38,589 bases of DNA. Origin: CANIZL01 sp043788645. Lineage in GTDB: Bacteria > Verrucomicrobiota > Verrucomicrobiia > Limisphaerales > UBA9464. Below, piece after piece: positions 1 to 8,557 of the stretch. The position numbers and the translations under genes are program-made. A model generated the notes under the pieces. That model saw only the letters and a list, made by a program, of their open reading frames with translations, ran no database searches and was not told the DNA's origin. The stretch spans positions 1-38,589 of the forward strand of contig JAYVTS010000153.1 in the NCBI GenBank assembly GCA_043788645.1, given 5' to 3'. How positions within the stretch are numbered: the first letter of the stretch is position 1; each line of letters begins with the position of its first letter.

Positions 1-227
1 GCTTGGCCGTATTGACTCCTTTGGTCATCCTCGCGGTGCCCTTGTCGGACTTGGCCTACGTTGTCGGCGTTCGCACTTGGAATCGTCGTCCATTTTGGCT
101 GGGCGACACCCATCATTTTTCGCACCGCCTCGTCCGAGCCGGTTTAAGCAAACCGAGAGCTGTAATCCTATTGTGGGTCGCTGCTCTCCTGGCTGGCGGG
201 CTCACTCAACTTGGAGGTGGTTCATGA
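1..227 (+). CDS. C-terminal end of a WecA/MraY-family undecaprenyl-phosphate glycosyl-1-phosphate transferase (5' truncated)
   Basis: Only the last 75 or so codons are in the window; the gene begins upstream, and the TTG at position 3 is an internal codon. The family consists of multi-membrane-spanning enzymes that transfer a sugar 1-phosphate from a UDP-sugar to undecaprenyl phosphate, starting cell-wall or surface-polysaccharide synthesis at the inner membrane. The visible part has the end of a hydrophobic helix (LVILAVPLSDLAYVV) whose Asp lies where the family has its 'P.(F/S)D' motif. It is followed by GDTHHFSHRLVRAGLS, which matches the family's 'H.HHRL...GL' cytoplasmic loop, and then by a final membrane helix. 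It ends 33 bases before the converging lipoate ligase gene. The choice between a WecA-like enzyme and MraY cannot be made from this fragment, but the HHxxHR loop favours the WecA/TagO side. Confidence 0.75.
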   Translation, partial: LAVLTPLVILAVPLSDLAYVVGVRTWNRRPFWLGDTHHFSHRLVRAGLSKPRAVILLWVAALLAGGLTQLGGGS

Positions 228-260
228 GGCTTATCTTGGAAATGAAATTGAGTTACAATG

Positions 261-1013
261 TTACAATCGGCGATGCCATTCCGGTTGACCATAGCGGGAT
301 GTGAGCAGGGGGATAAGGTCCGAACGATCACGGGGCCGAGTTCGGGCGCTGCGGGTCGCGCGCCAAGCCGCGGCGAGGGCGGGACGAACGGTGTCACTCG
401 GAACTCCAAGGTTAGTCACAAATTCCGAATGCTCACGATGAGCCCGATACTCCGGCGCCCAGGAAGGCCGCCGAAGCAACCGGGGAATCAGGGCAAGATC
501 GAAATCACAGAGCAAGGTGCCGTGAAACAAAAGGGTCCTTCGTTTTCGACGTTGCGCGTTTCCAGAAAATTTTAGCTCGCGTCCCTCCCGAGTCATCGCC
601 AGATCCGTGTGGCCTCGAACAAGCACGGGTGCCGCAAAAACAGACTCCATTACTCGTCGGTTTCGTTCCATCACCCAAGTATTCGTACCGGTAATCGTGC
701 TCAGTTGCCCCGATTCTGGGATCGCCAAAATAAGACCATAATTTAAGCAACCCTTTCCTTGGACCACCGCACCCCCTCCAGAACACCGGCGGAGGATCGA
801 AATCCCTAGTTCATCGCAAACGTTAACGTTTACCTCAGTTTCAACCTTCTGACCGAATCCGACGACTACGAAGGGTGTTGGGGATTCCCAGAGCCAGAAT
901 TTTTCGCACGGTTCTGATCGTTCAGCCTGGCCTTCTGAGGCTTCCAAAAGGCATTCGTCCCAGGCCAACCAATCGGCGGACGTCTGGGCGGCAGGTAATT
1001 CGACCCATTCCAC
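261..1013 (-). CDS. lplA: Lipoate-protein ligase A family protein
   Basis: Family members activate lipoate with ATP, or use another acyl donor, and attach it to a lysine on the E2 subunits of 2-oxoacid dehydrogenases or on GcvH. The BPL/LplA/LipB fold is recognisable from RRCSGGGAVVQGKGCLN, the lipoyl-AMP binding loop, and from LKFSGNAQRRKRRTLLFHGTLL-type sequence with the conserved Lys of 'K.SG.AQ' followed by the HGTLL strand. The protein ends in a basic tail with RYGQPEW, as other LplA-like ligases do. The GTG at 1013 gives about 250 residues beginning VEWVELP. An in-frame TTG at 1049 adds twelve polar residues and is the alternative; neither has a good ribosome binding site. The gene is divergent from aceE with a short shared upstream region. 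Lipoylation of the pyruvate dehydrogenase E2 subunit is therefore the likely job, although the acyltransferase could be LipM-like rather than a true ligase. Confidence 0.85.
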   Translation of the reverse strand: MEWVELPAAQTSADWLAWDECLLEASEGQAERSEPCEKFWLWESPTPFVVVGFGQKVETEVNVNVCDELGISILRRCSGGGAVVQGKGCLNYGLILAIPESGQLSTITGTNTWVMERNRRVMESVFAAPVLVRGHTDLAMTREGRELKFSGNAQRRKRRTLLFHGTLLCDFDLALIPRLLRRPSWAPEYRAHREHSEFVTNLGVPSDTVRPALAAAWRATRSARTRPRDRSDLIPLLTSRYGQPEWHRRL

Positions 1014-1101
1014 CCCCGAACCATCGTCGTCCGAGCCGTTTTGTCCCAATGAACTTCATCGTATCCTTGGCACCTCCGCCGTCTCACCTAGTTTAACGGC
1101 T

Positions 1102-3879
1102 GTGTTGAATACGACTTCTGTCCGCACCAACAGCATCGGCGCCGACCATGGCAATGGAAATGGCCAGCACCCGGAGGGCGATCTTCCGGCGGTGCCCCCT
1201 GTCTTGGGGACGCGCCCCGTCTTCGCGCGCCCGGCCTCCGAATTAACCCGCTGGTCCGGATCCTTGGCGGATATGGCCCGCTTGGTCCTGGCCGGAAAAT
1301 CGCCCGAGCAACAGAAGCTCGTGATCAGCGAATTCATTCGTGAACTCCGGCACCAAAGCCCGGGCGTGCCGGACGTGACCGCGACGCCATACCTCAACAC
1401 CATTCCCGCGGATGAACAACCGGAGTATCCGGGGGATCTCGAACTGGAACGTCTCATTCGTGCTCATGTGCGCTGGAATGCCATGGCGATGGTGGCGAAG
1501 GCGAACAAGACCACGAACGTGGGTGGCCACATTGCCACGTTCGCTTCACTCGCGATGCTTTATGAAGTGGGGTTTAACCATTTCTTCCGGGGCGGCGCCG
1601 ATGGGACCCCAGCGGATATGATCTATTTCCAAGGACACGCTTCGCCCGGTAACTATGCCCGCGCCTACTTAGAGTACCGACTCAATGACCAACATCTGCT
1701 GAATTTCCGGCAGGAATTACGCGAGCACCCGGGTCTAAGTTCCTATCCGCATCCGTATTTAATGCCAGATTTTTGGCTGTTTCCCACCGTCTCCATGGGG
1801 CTCGGTCCCATCAATTCGATCTATCAGGCCCGGTACAGCCGTTACCTGCAAGCCCGTCAGCTCACGGAACACGATCCGTTCGTTTGGGCGTTTATCGGAG
1901 ATGGTGAATCGGACGAACCGGAAACTCACGGCGCAATCGGTGTCGCGGGTCGGGAAGGCCTCGACAATTTGGTGTGGGTTATTAATTGCAACCTCCAACG
2001 CCTCGACGGCCCGGTCCGTGGGAACGGCAAGGTCATTCAGGATCTTGAAGGACAATTTCGGGGTGCGGGTTGGAATGTGATTAAGGTGATTTGGGGCAGC
2101 GATTGGGACCCCTTACTGGCCCAGGATACCACCGGCCTCCTCATGAAACGCATGGATGAGGTCGTGGACGGTGAATATCAAAAATATATCGTCGCGAGTG
2201 GGGCTTATATCCGGAAGAATTTTTTCGGTAAATATCCCGAACTTCTTCGTTTAGTGGATCATCTCACCGATGATCAACTGAAGAAGTTAACTCGCGGCGG
2301 TCACGACGCTCGCAAGGTGTATGCGGCCTACGCCCGTGCCACGGCGCGGAACGGGCGGCCGACCGTGATTCTGGCGAAGACGGTAAAGGGTTATGGGATG
2401 GGCGATGCGGGTGAAGGCCTGAATCCGACCCATCAAGCGAAAAAGCTGGAAGAACGTAATTTACGCGAATTTCGGCAACGGTTCTCCATTCCTCTGGACG
2501 ACGATGTCATCGCGGATTTACCGTTTTACCGACCGGAAAAAGAAAGCGAGGAGATTCGATACTTGATGGCACGACGCCAAGACTTGAACGGCTTTAATCC
2601 AGTGCGCAAGGATCCAAAGATTCGACTTGAAACGCCTAGCTATACCGAATTTGGTAACGTGGTGAAGGCAACTGGCCTTTCCATTGGTTCCACCACCAAG
2701 GCCTATACCTTGATCTTGAGCGCCTTGCTGCGAAACAAGAATATTGGCAAATACATCGTCCCTATTGTCCCCGATGAAGCGCGTACTTTCGGGATGGAAG
2801 GACTTTTTGGTCAAGTGGGTATCTATAGCTCCAAGGGCCAGCTCTACAATCCGATCGACAAGAATGAATCAACGCCTTACGTGGAGAAAAAGGACGGTCA
2901 GTTGTTGGAAGAGGGGATCAATGAAGCCGGTTCCATGGCCGATTTTGTAGCGGCAGGTACCGCGCATGTGACCTACGGGGTGCCCACGATCCCTTTCTAT
3001 ATTTACTATTCGATGTTTGGTTTCCAACGGGTTGGCGACCAGATTTGGTTGGCGGCCGATAGCCGATGCCGGGGGTTCATGTTCGGCGCCACGTCCGGCC
3101 GAACCACGCTCAATGGTGAAGGGTTGCAGCATCAAGATGCGCAGAGTCATTTGGTCGCCGCGACGGTGCCTAACCTGATGAGTTACGAACCCGCTTATGG
3201 CTACGAATTGGCCGTGATCATTTGCGATGGTTTGAAACGAATGTATGCGGATGGCGAAGACATTTTCTACTACATCAGCGTTAACAATGATGACTATCAA
3301 CACGTCCCGATTCCGGAAGATCCGGGGGTTGTCGATGGGATTCTCAAAGGACTTTATAAGTGCCGACCCGGAAAGCCGGGGTTGTCGCACCAGGTCCAAC
3401 TGATCGGTTCCGGATCGATCCTCATGCAAGCGCTGAAAGCTCAGGTCATCCTCGAAAAATACGGCGTCAGCGCGGATGTCTGGAGTGCCACGAGTTTCAA
3501 ACGGCTTCGCTCAGAAGCCCAAGCCGCCCAACGGTGGAATCGCCTCCATCCAACGGCGACTCCTCAAGTCAGTTACCTAGAACAACTGGTCGCGAAAGAA
3601 CCAGGACCCTGGATCGCGGTGAGCGACAATCTCAAACTTGTTGCAGATCAGATTGCGCCCTGGATTCCCGGGGGATTGACCAGTTTGGGATGCGACGGAT
3701 TTGGTCGCAGCGAAGTGCGTGAGAAACTCCGGCGCTTTTTTGAAGTCGATGGCGAGTGTACCGCGATTGCGACGCTGCACACGTTGGCGCAACGCGGCGA
3801 ACTCCCACGGACCGTGGTCGCCCAAGCGATCCAGGATCTCGGAGTCGATCCAGACAAAGCTCACGGCGTGTGTGTCTAG
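1102..3879 (+). CDS. aceE: Pyruvate dehydrogenase E1 component, homodimeric type
   Basis: Thiamine-diphosphate-dependent decarboxylation of pyruvate and reductive acetylation of lipoyl-E2, linking glycolysis to acetyl-CoA. At 925 residues it is slightly longer than the roughly 887-residue E. coli AceE; the extra length is a low-complexity N-terminal extension of about 40 residues. The ThDP/Mg motif is clear: GDGESDEPETHG at about 266-277 and NCNLQRLDGP from about 295. The N-terminal block with HIATFASLAMLYEVGFNHFFRG and the central block GLQHQDAQSHL are also AceE hallmarks. The chosen GTG is the most upstream start, and a TTG follows immediately. The gene is divergent from lplA and 18 bases upstream of tmk, so the two are probably co-transcribed. 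Genes for E2 and E3 are not in the window, so the complex must be encoded in pieces. Confidence 0.97.
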   Translation: MLNTTSVRTNSIGADHGNGNGQHPEGDLPAVPPVLGTRPVFARPASELTRWSGSLADMARLVLAGKSPEQQKLVISEFIRELRHQSPGVPDVTATPYLNTIPADEQPEYPGDLELERLIRAHVRWNAMAMVAKANKTTNVGGHIATFASLAMLYEVGFNHFFRGGADGTPADMIYFQGHASPGNYARAYLEYRLNDQHLLNFRQELREHPGLSSYPHPYLMPDFWLFPTVSMGLGPINSIYQARYSRYLQARQLTEHDPFVWAFIGDGESDEPETHGAIGVAGREGLDNLVWVINCNLQRLDGPVRGNGKVIQDLEGQFRGAGWNVIKVIWGSDWDPLLAQDTTGLLMKRMDEVVDGEYQKYIVASGAYIRKNFFGKYPELLRLVDHLTDDQLKKLTRGGHDARKVYAAYARATARNGRPTVILAKTVKGYGMGDAGEGLNPTHQAKKLEERNLREFRQRFSIPLDDDVIADLPFYRPEKESEEIRYLMARRQDLNGFNPVRKDPKIRLETPSYTEFGNVVKATGLSIGSTTKAYTLILSALLRNKNIGKYIVPIVPDEARTFGMEGLFGQVGIYSSKGQLYNPIDKNESTPYVEKKDGQLLEEGINEAGSMADFVAAGTAHVTYGVPTIPFYIYYSMFGFQRVGDQIWLAADSRCRGFMFGATSGRTTLNGEGLQHQDAQSHLVAATVPNLMSYEPAYGYELAVIICDGLKRMYADGEDIFYYISVNNDDYQHVPIPEDPGVVDGILKGLYKCRPGKPGLSHQVQLIGSGSILMQALKAQVILEKYGVSADVWSATSFKRLRSEAQAAQRWNRLHPTATPQVSYLEQLVAKEPGPWIAVSDNLKLVADQIAPWIPGGLTSLGCDGFGRSEVREKLRRFFEVDGECTAIATLHTLAQRGELPRTVVAQAIQDLGVDPDKAHGVCV

Positions 3880-3897
3880 GCGGGAACCCTTCCTATT

Positions 3898-4530
3898 GTG
3901 AGGCGTCCGCCTGATCTTGGCCTGTTCGTAGTGCTGGAAGGCATTGACGGCGCGGGCAAGAGCACCCAGGTCCGTTGGCTCGGTGAAACCCTCGCGGCGG
4001 CGGGGATTCCCCACGTCATCAGTCGCGAACCGACTGATGGACCGTACGGTCGTCGGCTCCGCGAGTCGGCCTCCCTGGGTCGGCTTGCACCTGAAGAGGA
4101 ATTGGCCACCTTTCTCGCGGATCGCCGGGAACATGTCTCGCAGCTGATCTTACCAAGCTTAGCCCAAGGAAAGGTCGTGGTATTAGACCGCTATTATTTT
4201 TCCACAGCGGCCTATCAAGGGGCTCGCGGGTTCAATTGGCGTGAGATCGTTGAGCAAAATGAGGTGTTTGCGCCGGAGCCAGATTTGTTGCTGTGGTTTG
4301 AACTTCCCCCGGAAGTGAGTCAGGAACGCATTGGTGCGCGGGGAGATTCTGCGAATGCGTTTGAGCAACTCGGTACGCTTCGGGCGGTTGCGGAAATCTA
4401 TGCCCAACTCGCGTTCAATCAGCCTTATGTGAGAGCTTTGGATTCCCGTCGGTCACCTGCGGAACTCAGGCACGAAGTTTGGTCGGCAGTTACCCAGTGC
4501 GCCCGAGCATTGAGTCGGCCGATTCATTGA
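3898..4530 (+). CDS. tmk: Thymidylate kinase (dTMP kinase)
   Basis: Phosphorylates dTMP to dTDP with ATP in the cytoplasm, an essential step of dTTP synthesis. The 210-residue length is normal for the family. It has the P-loop GIDGAGKST at about residues 16-24, the 'SREPTDGPYGRRLRE' segment equivalent to the 'TREPGGT..G...R' substrate loop, and DRYYFSTAAYQG, the counterpart of the family's DRY..S..AYQG. The LID region is short (RIGARGDSANAFE). The second residue after DRY is Tyr-Phe rather than the common Ser-Asp, a modest deviation. The start is a GTG with no clear ribosome binding site, 18 bases after aceE, which suggests one transcript. Pairing with aceE has no metabolic logic that I can see. 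Confidence 0.93.
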   Translation: MRRPPDLGLFVVLEGIDGAGKSTQVRWLGETLAAAGIPHVISREPTDGPYGRRLRESASLGRLAPEEELATFLADRREHVSQLILPSLAQGKVVVLDRYYFSTAAYQGARGFNWREIVEQNEVFAPEPDLLLWFELPPEVSQERIGARGDSANAFEQLGTLRAVAEIYAQLAFNQPYVRALDSRRSPAELRHEVWSAVTQCARALSRPIH

Positions 4531-4665
4531 ACTTTCTCAGTAAGTCCGGGGTGGGTCATCCCGCTTTGAGTGCGTGGCGGATGCGTCAACCCGGGGGTGA
4601 GGTCGGTGTCGCCTTTTGGCTGAATCCCCTTCCTACACCCCCAGTCGTTCGGTTAGCATCTGGTA

Positions 4666-5889
4666 ATGCAGTTTTCCGAATTGGGCCTCCGCATCGCCCT
4701 CCAGGACGCCGTGGCGGAAATGGGTTATCGAGACCCGACCCCCATTCAGGCACAGGCCATTCCGCTGTTGCTCGCCGGAAGAGACGTGATTGGCTCCGCG
4801 CAGACCGGCACGGGCAAGACGGCAGCGTTTGCGCTCCCCATTCTTTCCCAAATGGGACCCCACAGCACAGGGCCGCGTTGCCTGGTGCTCGAGCCCACCC
4901 GGGAACTCGCCGTTCAAACTCACGAGAATTTCGTGAAATTCGCTAAGTACACCCAGTTGAGGTGTGGCTTGGTGTACGGAGGCGTGGGCTACGGTCAGCA
5001 ACGAGATGATTTCAAGCGCGGGGTCGATGTCGTGGTGGCCACCCCGGGGCGGTTGCTCGATCATTTGCAAGAAGGCGCGGTCCACCTCGATCTCGTCAAG
5101 TATTTGGTTCTCGACGAAGCGGATCGAATGCTCGACATGGGGTTTCTCCCTGATGTGAAACGCATTGTGATGAAGTGCGGCAAACAACGTCAGACCATGC
5201 TCTTTTCAGCGACCATTCCGCCGGCGATTGAGACGCTCATTCAATGGGCGATGAAGGACCCGCAAACGGTGGAGATTGGAGCACGCCGTTCGGTGGCGGA
5301 TACGATCAAGCATGTGGTGTATCCGGTGGCTGAATTGCAGAAGAAAGAACTCTTACTGGCCTTGCTGGACAAGGTGCATTGGGAGAGCGTGTTGGTTTTT
5401 TGCCGCACCAAACGCAGTGCCGATGAAATCCTACTTTGTCTTAAAAAGGCGAAACACAAAGCGGCGGTCATCCATTCGGACCGATCCCAGAAGGAACGCC
5501 AACAAGCCTTGGAAGGCTTCAAGGAAGGGTACTACGAAGTGCTGGTGGCAACCGACATTGCCGCTCGGGGACTCGATATTGCCGACGTCACGCACGTCAT
5601 CAATTATAACGTACCTGAAAACGCCGAGGATTACGTTCACCGCATCGGGCGCACGGGACGGGCTCAAGCGACTGGGGATGCGTTCACGCTTTTCACCGCC
5701 AGCGATGCCCAGGATTTGCAAGCGATTGAACGTTATATCGGTAAAAAGATTGATCGAGTGAAGCTGGAGGATTTTCCCTACCAATACACGGTCATTTTTG
5801 ATGAGGCGAAGATTGGACCCGTCGCCGGTAAAAGCCGGGGTGCTCGAATTGGTAAGGGATATTTCTTCGGCCCAGCCCGTCGCCGATAA
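4666..5889 (+). CDS. DEAD-box ATP-dependent RNA helicase, RhlE-like
   Basis: ATP-driven unwinding or remodelling of RNA, usually in ribosome assembly or RNA decay. All core motifs are present: Q motif around residues 19-32 (MGYRDPTPIQAQAI), Walker A AQTGTGKT 45-52, PTRELA 77-82, TPGR, DEAD 150-153, SAT 181-183, ARGLD, and HRIGRTGR 325-332. At 407 residues it is the helicase core plus a short basic tail ending in ARRR. It lacks the long Lys/Arg/Gly-rich extension of many RhlE or CsdA proteins and the DbpA 23S-binding domain, so assignment within the family stays open. The ATG at 4666 is followed at once by MQFSELGL, the normal beginning of the fold. A 135-base gap separates it from tmk, so it may have its own promoter. 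Confidence 0.94.
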   Translation: MQFSELGLRIALQDAVAEMGYRDPTPIQAQAIPLLLAGRDVIGSAQTGTGKTAAFALPILSQMGPHSTGPRCLVLEPTRELAVQTHENFVKFAKYTQLRCGLVYGGVGYGQQRDDFKRGVDVVVATPGRLLDHLQEGAVHLDLVKYLVLDEADRMLDMGFLPDVKRIVMKCGKQRQTMLFSATIPPAIETLIQWAMKDPQTVEIGARRSVADTIKHVVYPVAELQKKELLLALLDKVHWESVLVFCRTKRSADEILLCLKKAKHKAAVIHSDRSQKERQQALEGFKEGYYEVLVATDIAARGLDIADVTHVINYNVPENAEDYVHRIGRTGRAQATGDAFTLFTASDAQDLQAIERYIGKKIDRVKLEDFPYQYTVIFDEAKIGPVAGKSRGARIGKGYFFGPARRR

Positions 5890-5938
5890 GTTGGGTAAGT
5901 GTAGGACTCAGCACGGGTATAAATCGTAAATAATTCGT

Positions 5939-7423
5939 GTGGCCTTTTTGGAATTTCGACAAATCTCCAAATGGTTCCCCGGGGTCCACGCCCTGGACCA
6001 AGTCTCCTTTGCCGTCGAACGCGGCTCCTGCCACGCGTTGATGGGCGAAAATGGCGCGGGGAAAAGTACCCTGGGGAAAATCCTCGCCGGTGTGTACACC
6101 GCCGATGCCGGTGAAGTGGTGCTCGAAGGCGAGCGCATTGCTCCGCCTGACCCGCTCGCCGCCCGACGCCTCGGGATTGCCATGGTGCATCAAGAACTCG
6201 CGTTTTGCCCGAACCTTTCGATTGCGGAAAATCTGTGCCTCGGCGAATTGCCGAACCGTTTCGGTTGGCTCAATCGTCCTGTCTTGCGAGAACGAGCCCG
6301 CACCATGCTACGGAGCGTCGGCGCGGACTTCGATGTCGATCGACCCATCAGCGAACTTTCAACCGGACAGGAACAAATTATTCAGATCGCGGCCGCCGTC
6401 GGTACGGGGGCTCGAATTCTGGTGTTTGACGAGCCGACCAGCTCGCTATCCGTGACCGAAAGTGAACACCTCTTTGGACTGATGGCGGAGTTGAAGGCCA
6501 GAGGACTCACGTTGCTCTATGTCTCTCACCGCATGGAAGAGATATTTCGGTTGTGTGATACGATCACCGTTTTGCGAGACGGTCGGCAGGTGGTTACCGA
6601 GCCGGCGGCGGCGACTCATCCGGACCGTTTGGTGCAGCAGTTGGTGGGCCGCTCGGTGGCGGTGCATCAGCCCGCTCACTTGGAACGTTCCATCGGTGAA
6701 GAGGTATTGCGAGTTGAGGGCTTGAGTTCGCCGGGAAGATTTACGGATGTGAGTTTTCGACTTCATGCGGGCGAAGTCTTGGGGTTCGCTGGATTGGTCG
6801 GGGCGGGTCGGAGCGAGATGGTTCAGGCGATTTTTGGATTGGACCCCGCCGCGACCGGACGCGTTTGGGTTCGGAAAGTTGAACTCCCATTGGGAAACGT
6901 GCGGGCCGCATTTGCCGCAGGATTGGGCCTCTTACCCGAGGATCGTAAGCGCCTCGGCCTCGTGCTCTCCATGAACTGCCGAGAGAACACCTCGCTCGCA
7001 GCGTTGGATCGACTCAGTTCCTGGGGATTTGTGCGTCGAGGTGCGGAACAAACATTGACCGAGAAATATGCGCAACGGCTCCGCGTAAAAACTCCCACGC
7101 TCGAAGCAGAGGTGGCCGGGCTCAGCGGTGGCAATCAACAAAAACTCGCTCTCGCTAAATGGTTGGCGCGCGAATGCCGCGTGCTGATGGTGGATGAACC
7201 CACGCGCGGCGTTGATGTCGGGGCCAAATCGGAAATTCACCAATTGCTTGATGAATTGGCGATCCAAGGCCTCGGGTTGCTGGTGATCTCCAGTGAACTC
7301 CCGGAGGTAATGGCGCTGAGTCGTCGGATTCTCGTATTGCGTGGCGGGCGAGTGGCGGGTGAATTAGCCCGCAGCCAATTTACTCAACCCGCACTGTTGC
7401 GACTCATGGCGGGCGTGGCGTGA
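5939..7423 (+). CDS. Sugar-type ABC transporter ATP-binding protein with two ABC domains (RbsA/MglA/XylG family), orphan
   Basis: The family supplies the ATPase for CUT2-type importers of ribose, galactose, xylose and similar solutes, and for BMP-family nucleoside importers. The first domain has Walker A GENGAGKST at 36-44, a Q-loop (VHQEL), signature STGQEQ, Walker B ILVFDEPTSSL and a switch His (YVSHRMEE). The second domain has the degenerate Walker A GLVGAGRSE typical of this family, signature LSGGNQQK near 394-401 and Walker B LMVDEPTRGVDVG. Length (494) is standard. The start is GTG, with a TTG four codons later as alternative; no ribosome binding site is visible. No permease or periplasmic binding protein gene is next to it. 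This is unusual for the family, so the substrate cannot be inferred from context. A terminator overlaps its stop codon. Confidence 0.93.
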   Translation: MAFLEFRQISKWFPGVHALDQVSFAVERGSCHALMGENGAGKSTLGKILAGVYTADAGEVVLEGERIAPPDPLAARRLGIAMVHQELAFCPNLSIAENLCLGELPNRFGWLNRPVLRERARTMLRSVGADFDVDRPISELSTGQEQIIQIAAAVGTGARILVFDEPTSSLSVTESEHLFGLMAELKARGLTLLYVSHRMEEIFRLCDTITVLRDGRQVVTEPAAATHPDRLVQQLVGRSVAVHQPAHLERSIGEEVLRVEGLSSPGRFTDVSFRLHAGEVLGFAGLVGAGRSEMVQAIFGLDPAATGRVWVRKVELPLGNVRAAFAAGLGLLPEDRKRLGLVLSMNCRENTSLAALDRLSSWGFVRRGAEQTLTEKYAQRLRVKTPTLEAEVAGLSGGNQQKLALAKWLARECRVLMVDEPTRGVDVGAKSEIHQLLDELAIQGLGLLVISSELPEVMALSRRILVLRGGRVAGELARSQFTQPALLRLMAGVA

Positions 7424-7435
7424 ACCCGCCTTTTT
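7408..7435 (+). terminator. Rho-independent terminator overlapping the end of the ABC ATPase gene
   Basis: GGCGGG at 7408-7413 pairs perfectly with CCCGCC at 7425-7430 across an 11-base loop that contains the stop codon TGA (7421-7423), and five T residues follow directly. The left arm lies inside the last codons of the gene. Confidence 0.7.
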
Positions 7436-7821
7436 CCCTTCCTGGCGCAACGGAAGGCCGAGTTCCATGAGTTCAGCAGGGTCTCTATCCAAAAATAAAC
7501 CAGCGGGCCTTGGGGTGACACACGGTTTGCACCACCAAGACCCGCCGGCGTTGTCGATCTCATTCGAGGCCGACTACCCCAACCCGATCAAGGTTAGGGC
7601 AAAAGCACTTTTCGCAACGAACGGACTCAACCTCGATTGAGCCGCCGCAAACTTGGTGCGGACTCATCGTATGGCAACCGGTGAATTTGTTTTTACGTCG
7701 GCAGGTGAACCATTCAAAGTTTGTAGAAGCATAACTCGGGCCAAATCGCGACTGTTACTTTTTGGTCATTTTATGCAGATTCGCTCGCCCAAGACGGTCT
7801 TGCCGCAGAATCTCTGATTTC
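7436..7821. other. Gene-free stretch between the ABC ATPase and the CAAX protease-like gene
   Basis: No confident gene. On the minus strand 7560-7754 is open for 64 codons and encodes a Cys-rich sequence with several C..C or CxxH spacings (for example GCHT, VCGG and RCEKCFC). Its only ATG is internal, at 7667, which would give 35 residues. It may be a remnant of a small zinc-ribbon protein or chance. The plus-strand promoter of the downstream operon should lie in the last 150 bases, but no convincing -35/-10 pair was found. Confidence 0.4.
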
Positions 7822-8556
7822 ATGTCTGGCCTTGTCCCTCCTAAGCCTCATTTGCTGGCTCAACCCGAGATCCCTCGGGTGTTGCCTTTTGCTGTCTACT
7901 TGGCAATCCCTGCGCTGGGCGGCTCCTGGCTCCCACACCATGAGTATTGGCTCTATGCAGTCAAAGTCGTAGTCGCTGCGGGACTGGTTTGGTGGGTGCG
8001 TCGCCGGTTGCCAGAAATGAGAGGGTCGTTTAGCTGGGCGGCAGTCGGGGTGGGAATGGGGATCGCCGTGTTGTGGGAGGTCATTTCATATTACGTCCCA
8101 GGACTTGGCCGACTTTACGAACACGCCCTCCATCTCTTTACCGCGAAGCCGTTGCCACCCGCTCACCCGCCCGAACCCTGGGCGCCGCTCACGGTGTTTT
8201 CGGAGGCACCAGCCATCGCCTATGCACTCATTGCGATTCGAGTTCTCGGCCGCTCGCTATTAGTCCCTTTGATCGAAGAAACGTTCTATCGCTCGTTTGT
8301 CTACCGCTATCTGATTAATCCAAACTTCGAGTCGATCTCGCTGACGACGCGGCACGGAGGAGCCTGGATATTGACCAGCGTTTTGTTCGGTTTTTCGCAC
8401 CCCGATCAATGGCTGGCCGGCTGTGTCTGCGGTGCGGCTTACCAATGGTTGGTCGTCCGTTCCGGTCGGCTGGGCGATGCCATGTTGGCACATGGGATTA
8501 CCAACGGCTTATTGAGTGCGTGGGTGATCATTCAAGGAACCTGGAATTTTTCCTAA
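7822..8556 (+). CDS. CPBP/CAAX prenyl protease-related intramembrane protein of the exosortase-associated type
   Basis: A polytopic membrane protein of the CPBP (ABI) family of putative intramembrane metalloproteases. The diagnostic residues are all visible: EE-TFY-R at 152-157 (EExxxR), a second-motif His at 193 in GFSHPDQWLAG, and H224 and N227 in LAHGITNGLL. The C-terminal half (tryptophan-containing end after 'NGLLSAWV') resembles the CAAX protease-related proteins found with PEP-CTERM/exosortase systems, in which a membrane protease-like protein accompanies the sorting enzyme. I chose the ATG at 7822; the frame is open 20 codons further upstream, but that extension is Arg-rich and unlike a natural N-terminus. 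One base separates its stop from the next start, so the two genes form an operon. No exosortase or PEP-CTERM substrate is in the window, so the link to sorting is by family only. Confidence 0.8.
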   Translation: MSGLVPPKPHLLAQPEIPRVLPFAVYLAIPALGGSWLPHHEYWLYAVKVVVAAGLVWWVRRRLPEMRGSFSWAAVGVGMGIAVLWEVISYYVPGLGRLYEHALHLFTAKPLPPAHPPEPWAPLTVFSEAPAIAYALIAIRVLGRSLLVPLIEETFYRSFVYRYLINPNFESISLTTRHGGAWILTSVLFGFSHPDQWLAGCVCGAAYQWLVVRSGRLGDAMLAHGITNGLLSAWVIIQGTWNFS

Positions 8557-8557
8557 C

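Noticed and set aside
2869..3429. 186-codon minus-strand frame inside aceE
   Set aside because: Shadow of aceE: composition is that of a reversed coding strand and aceE is certain.
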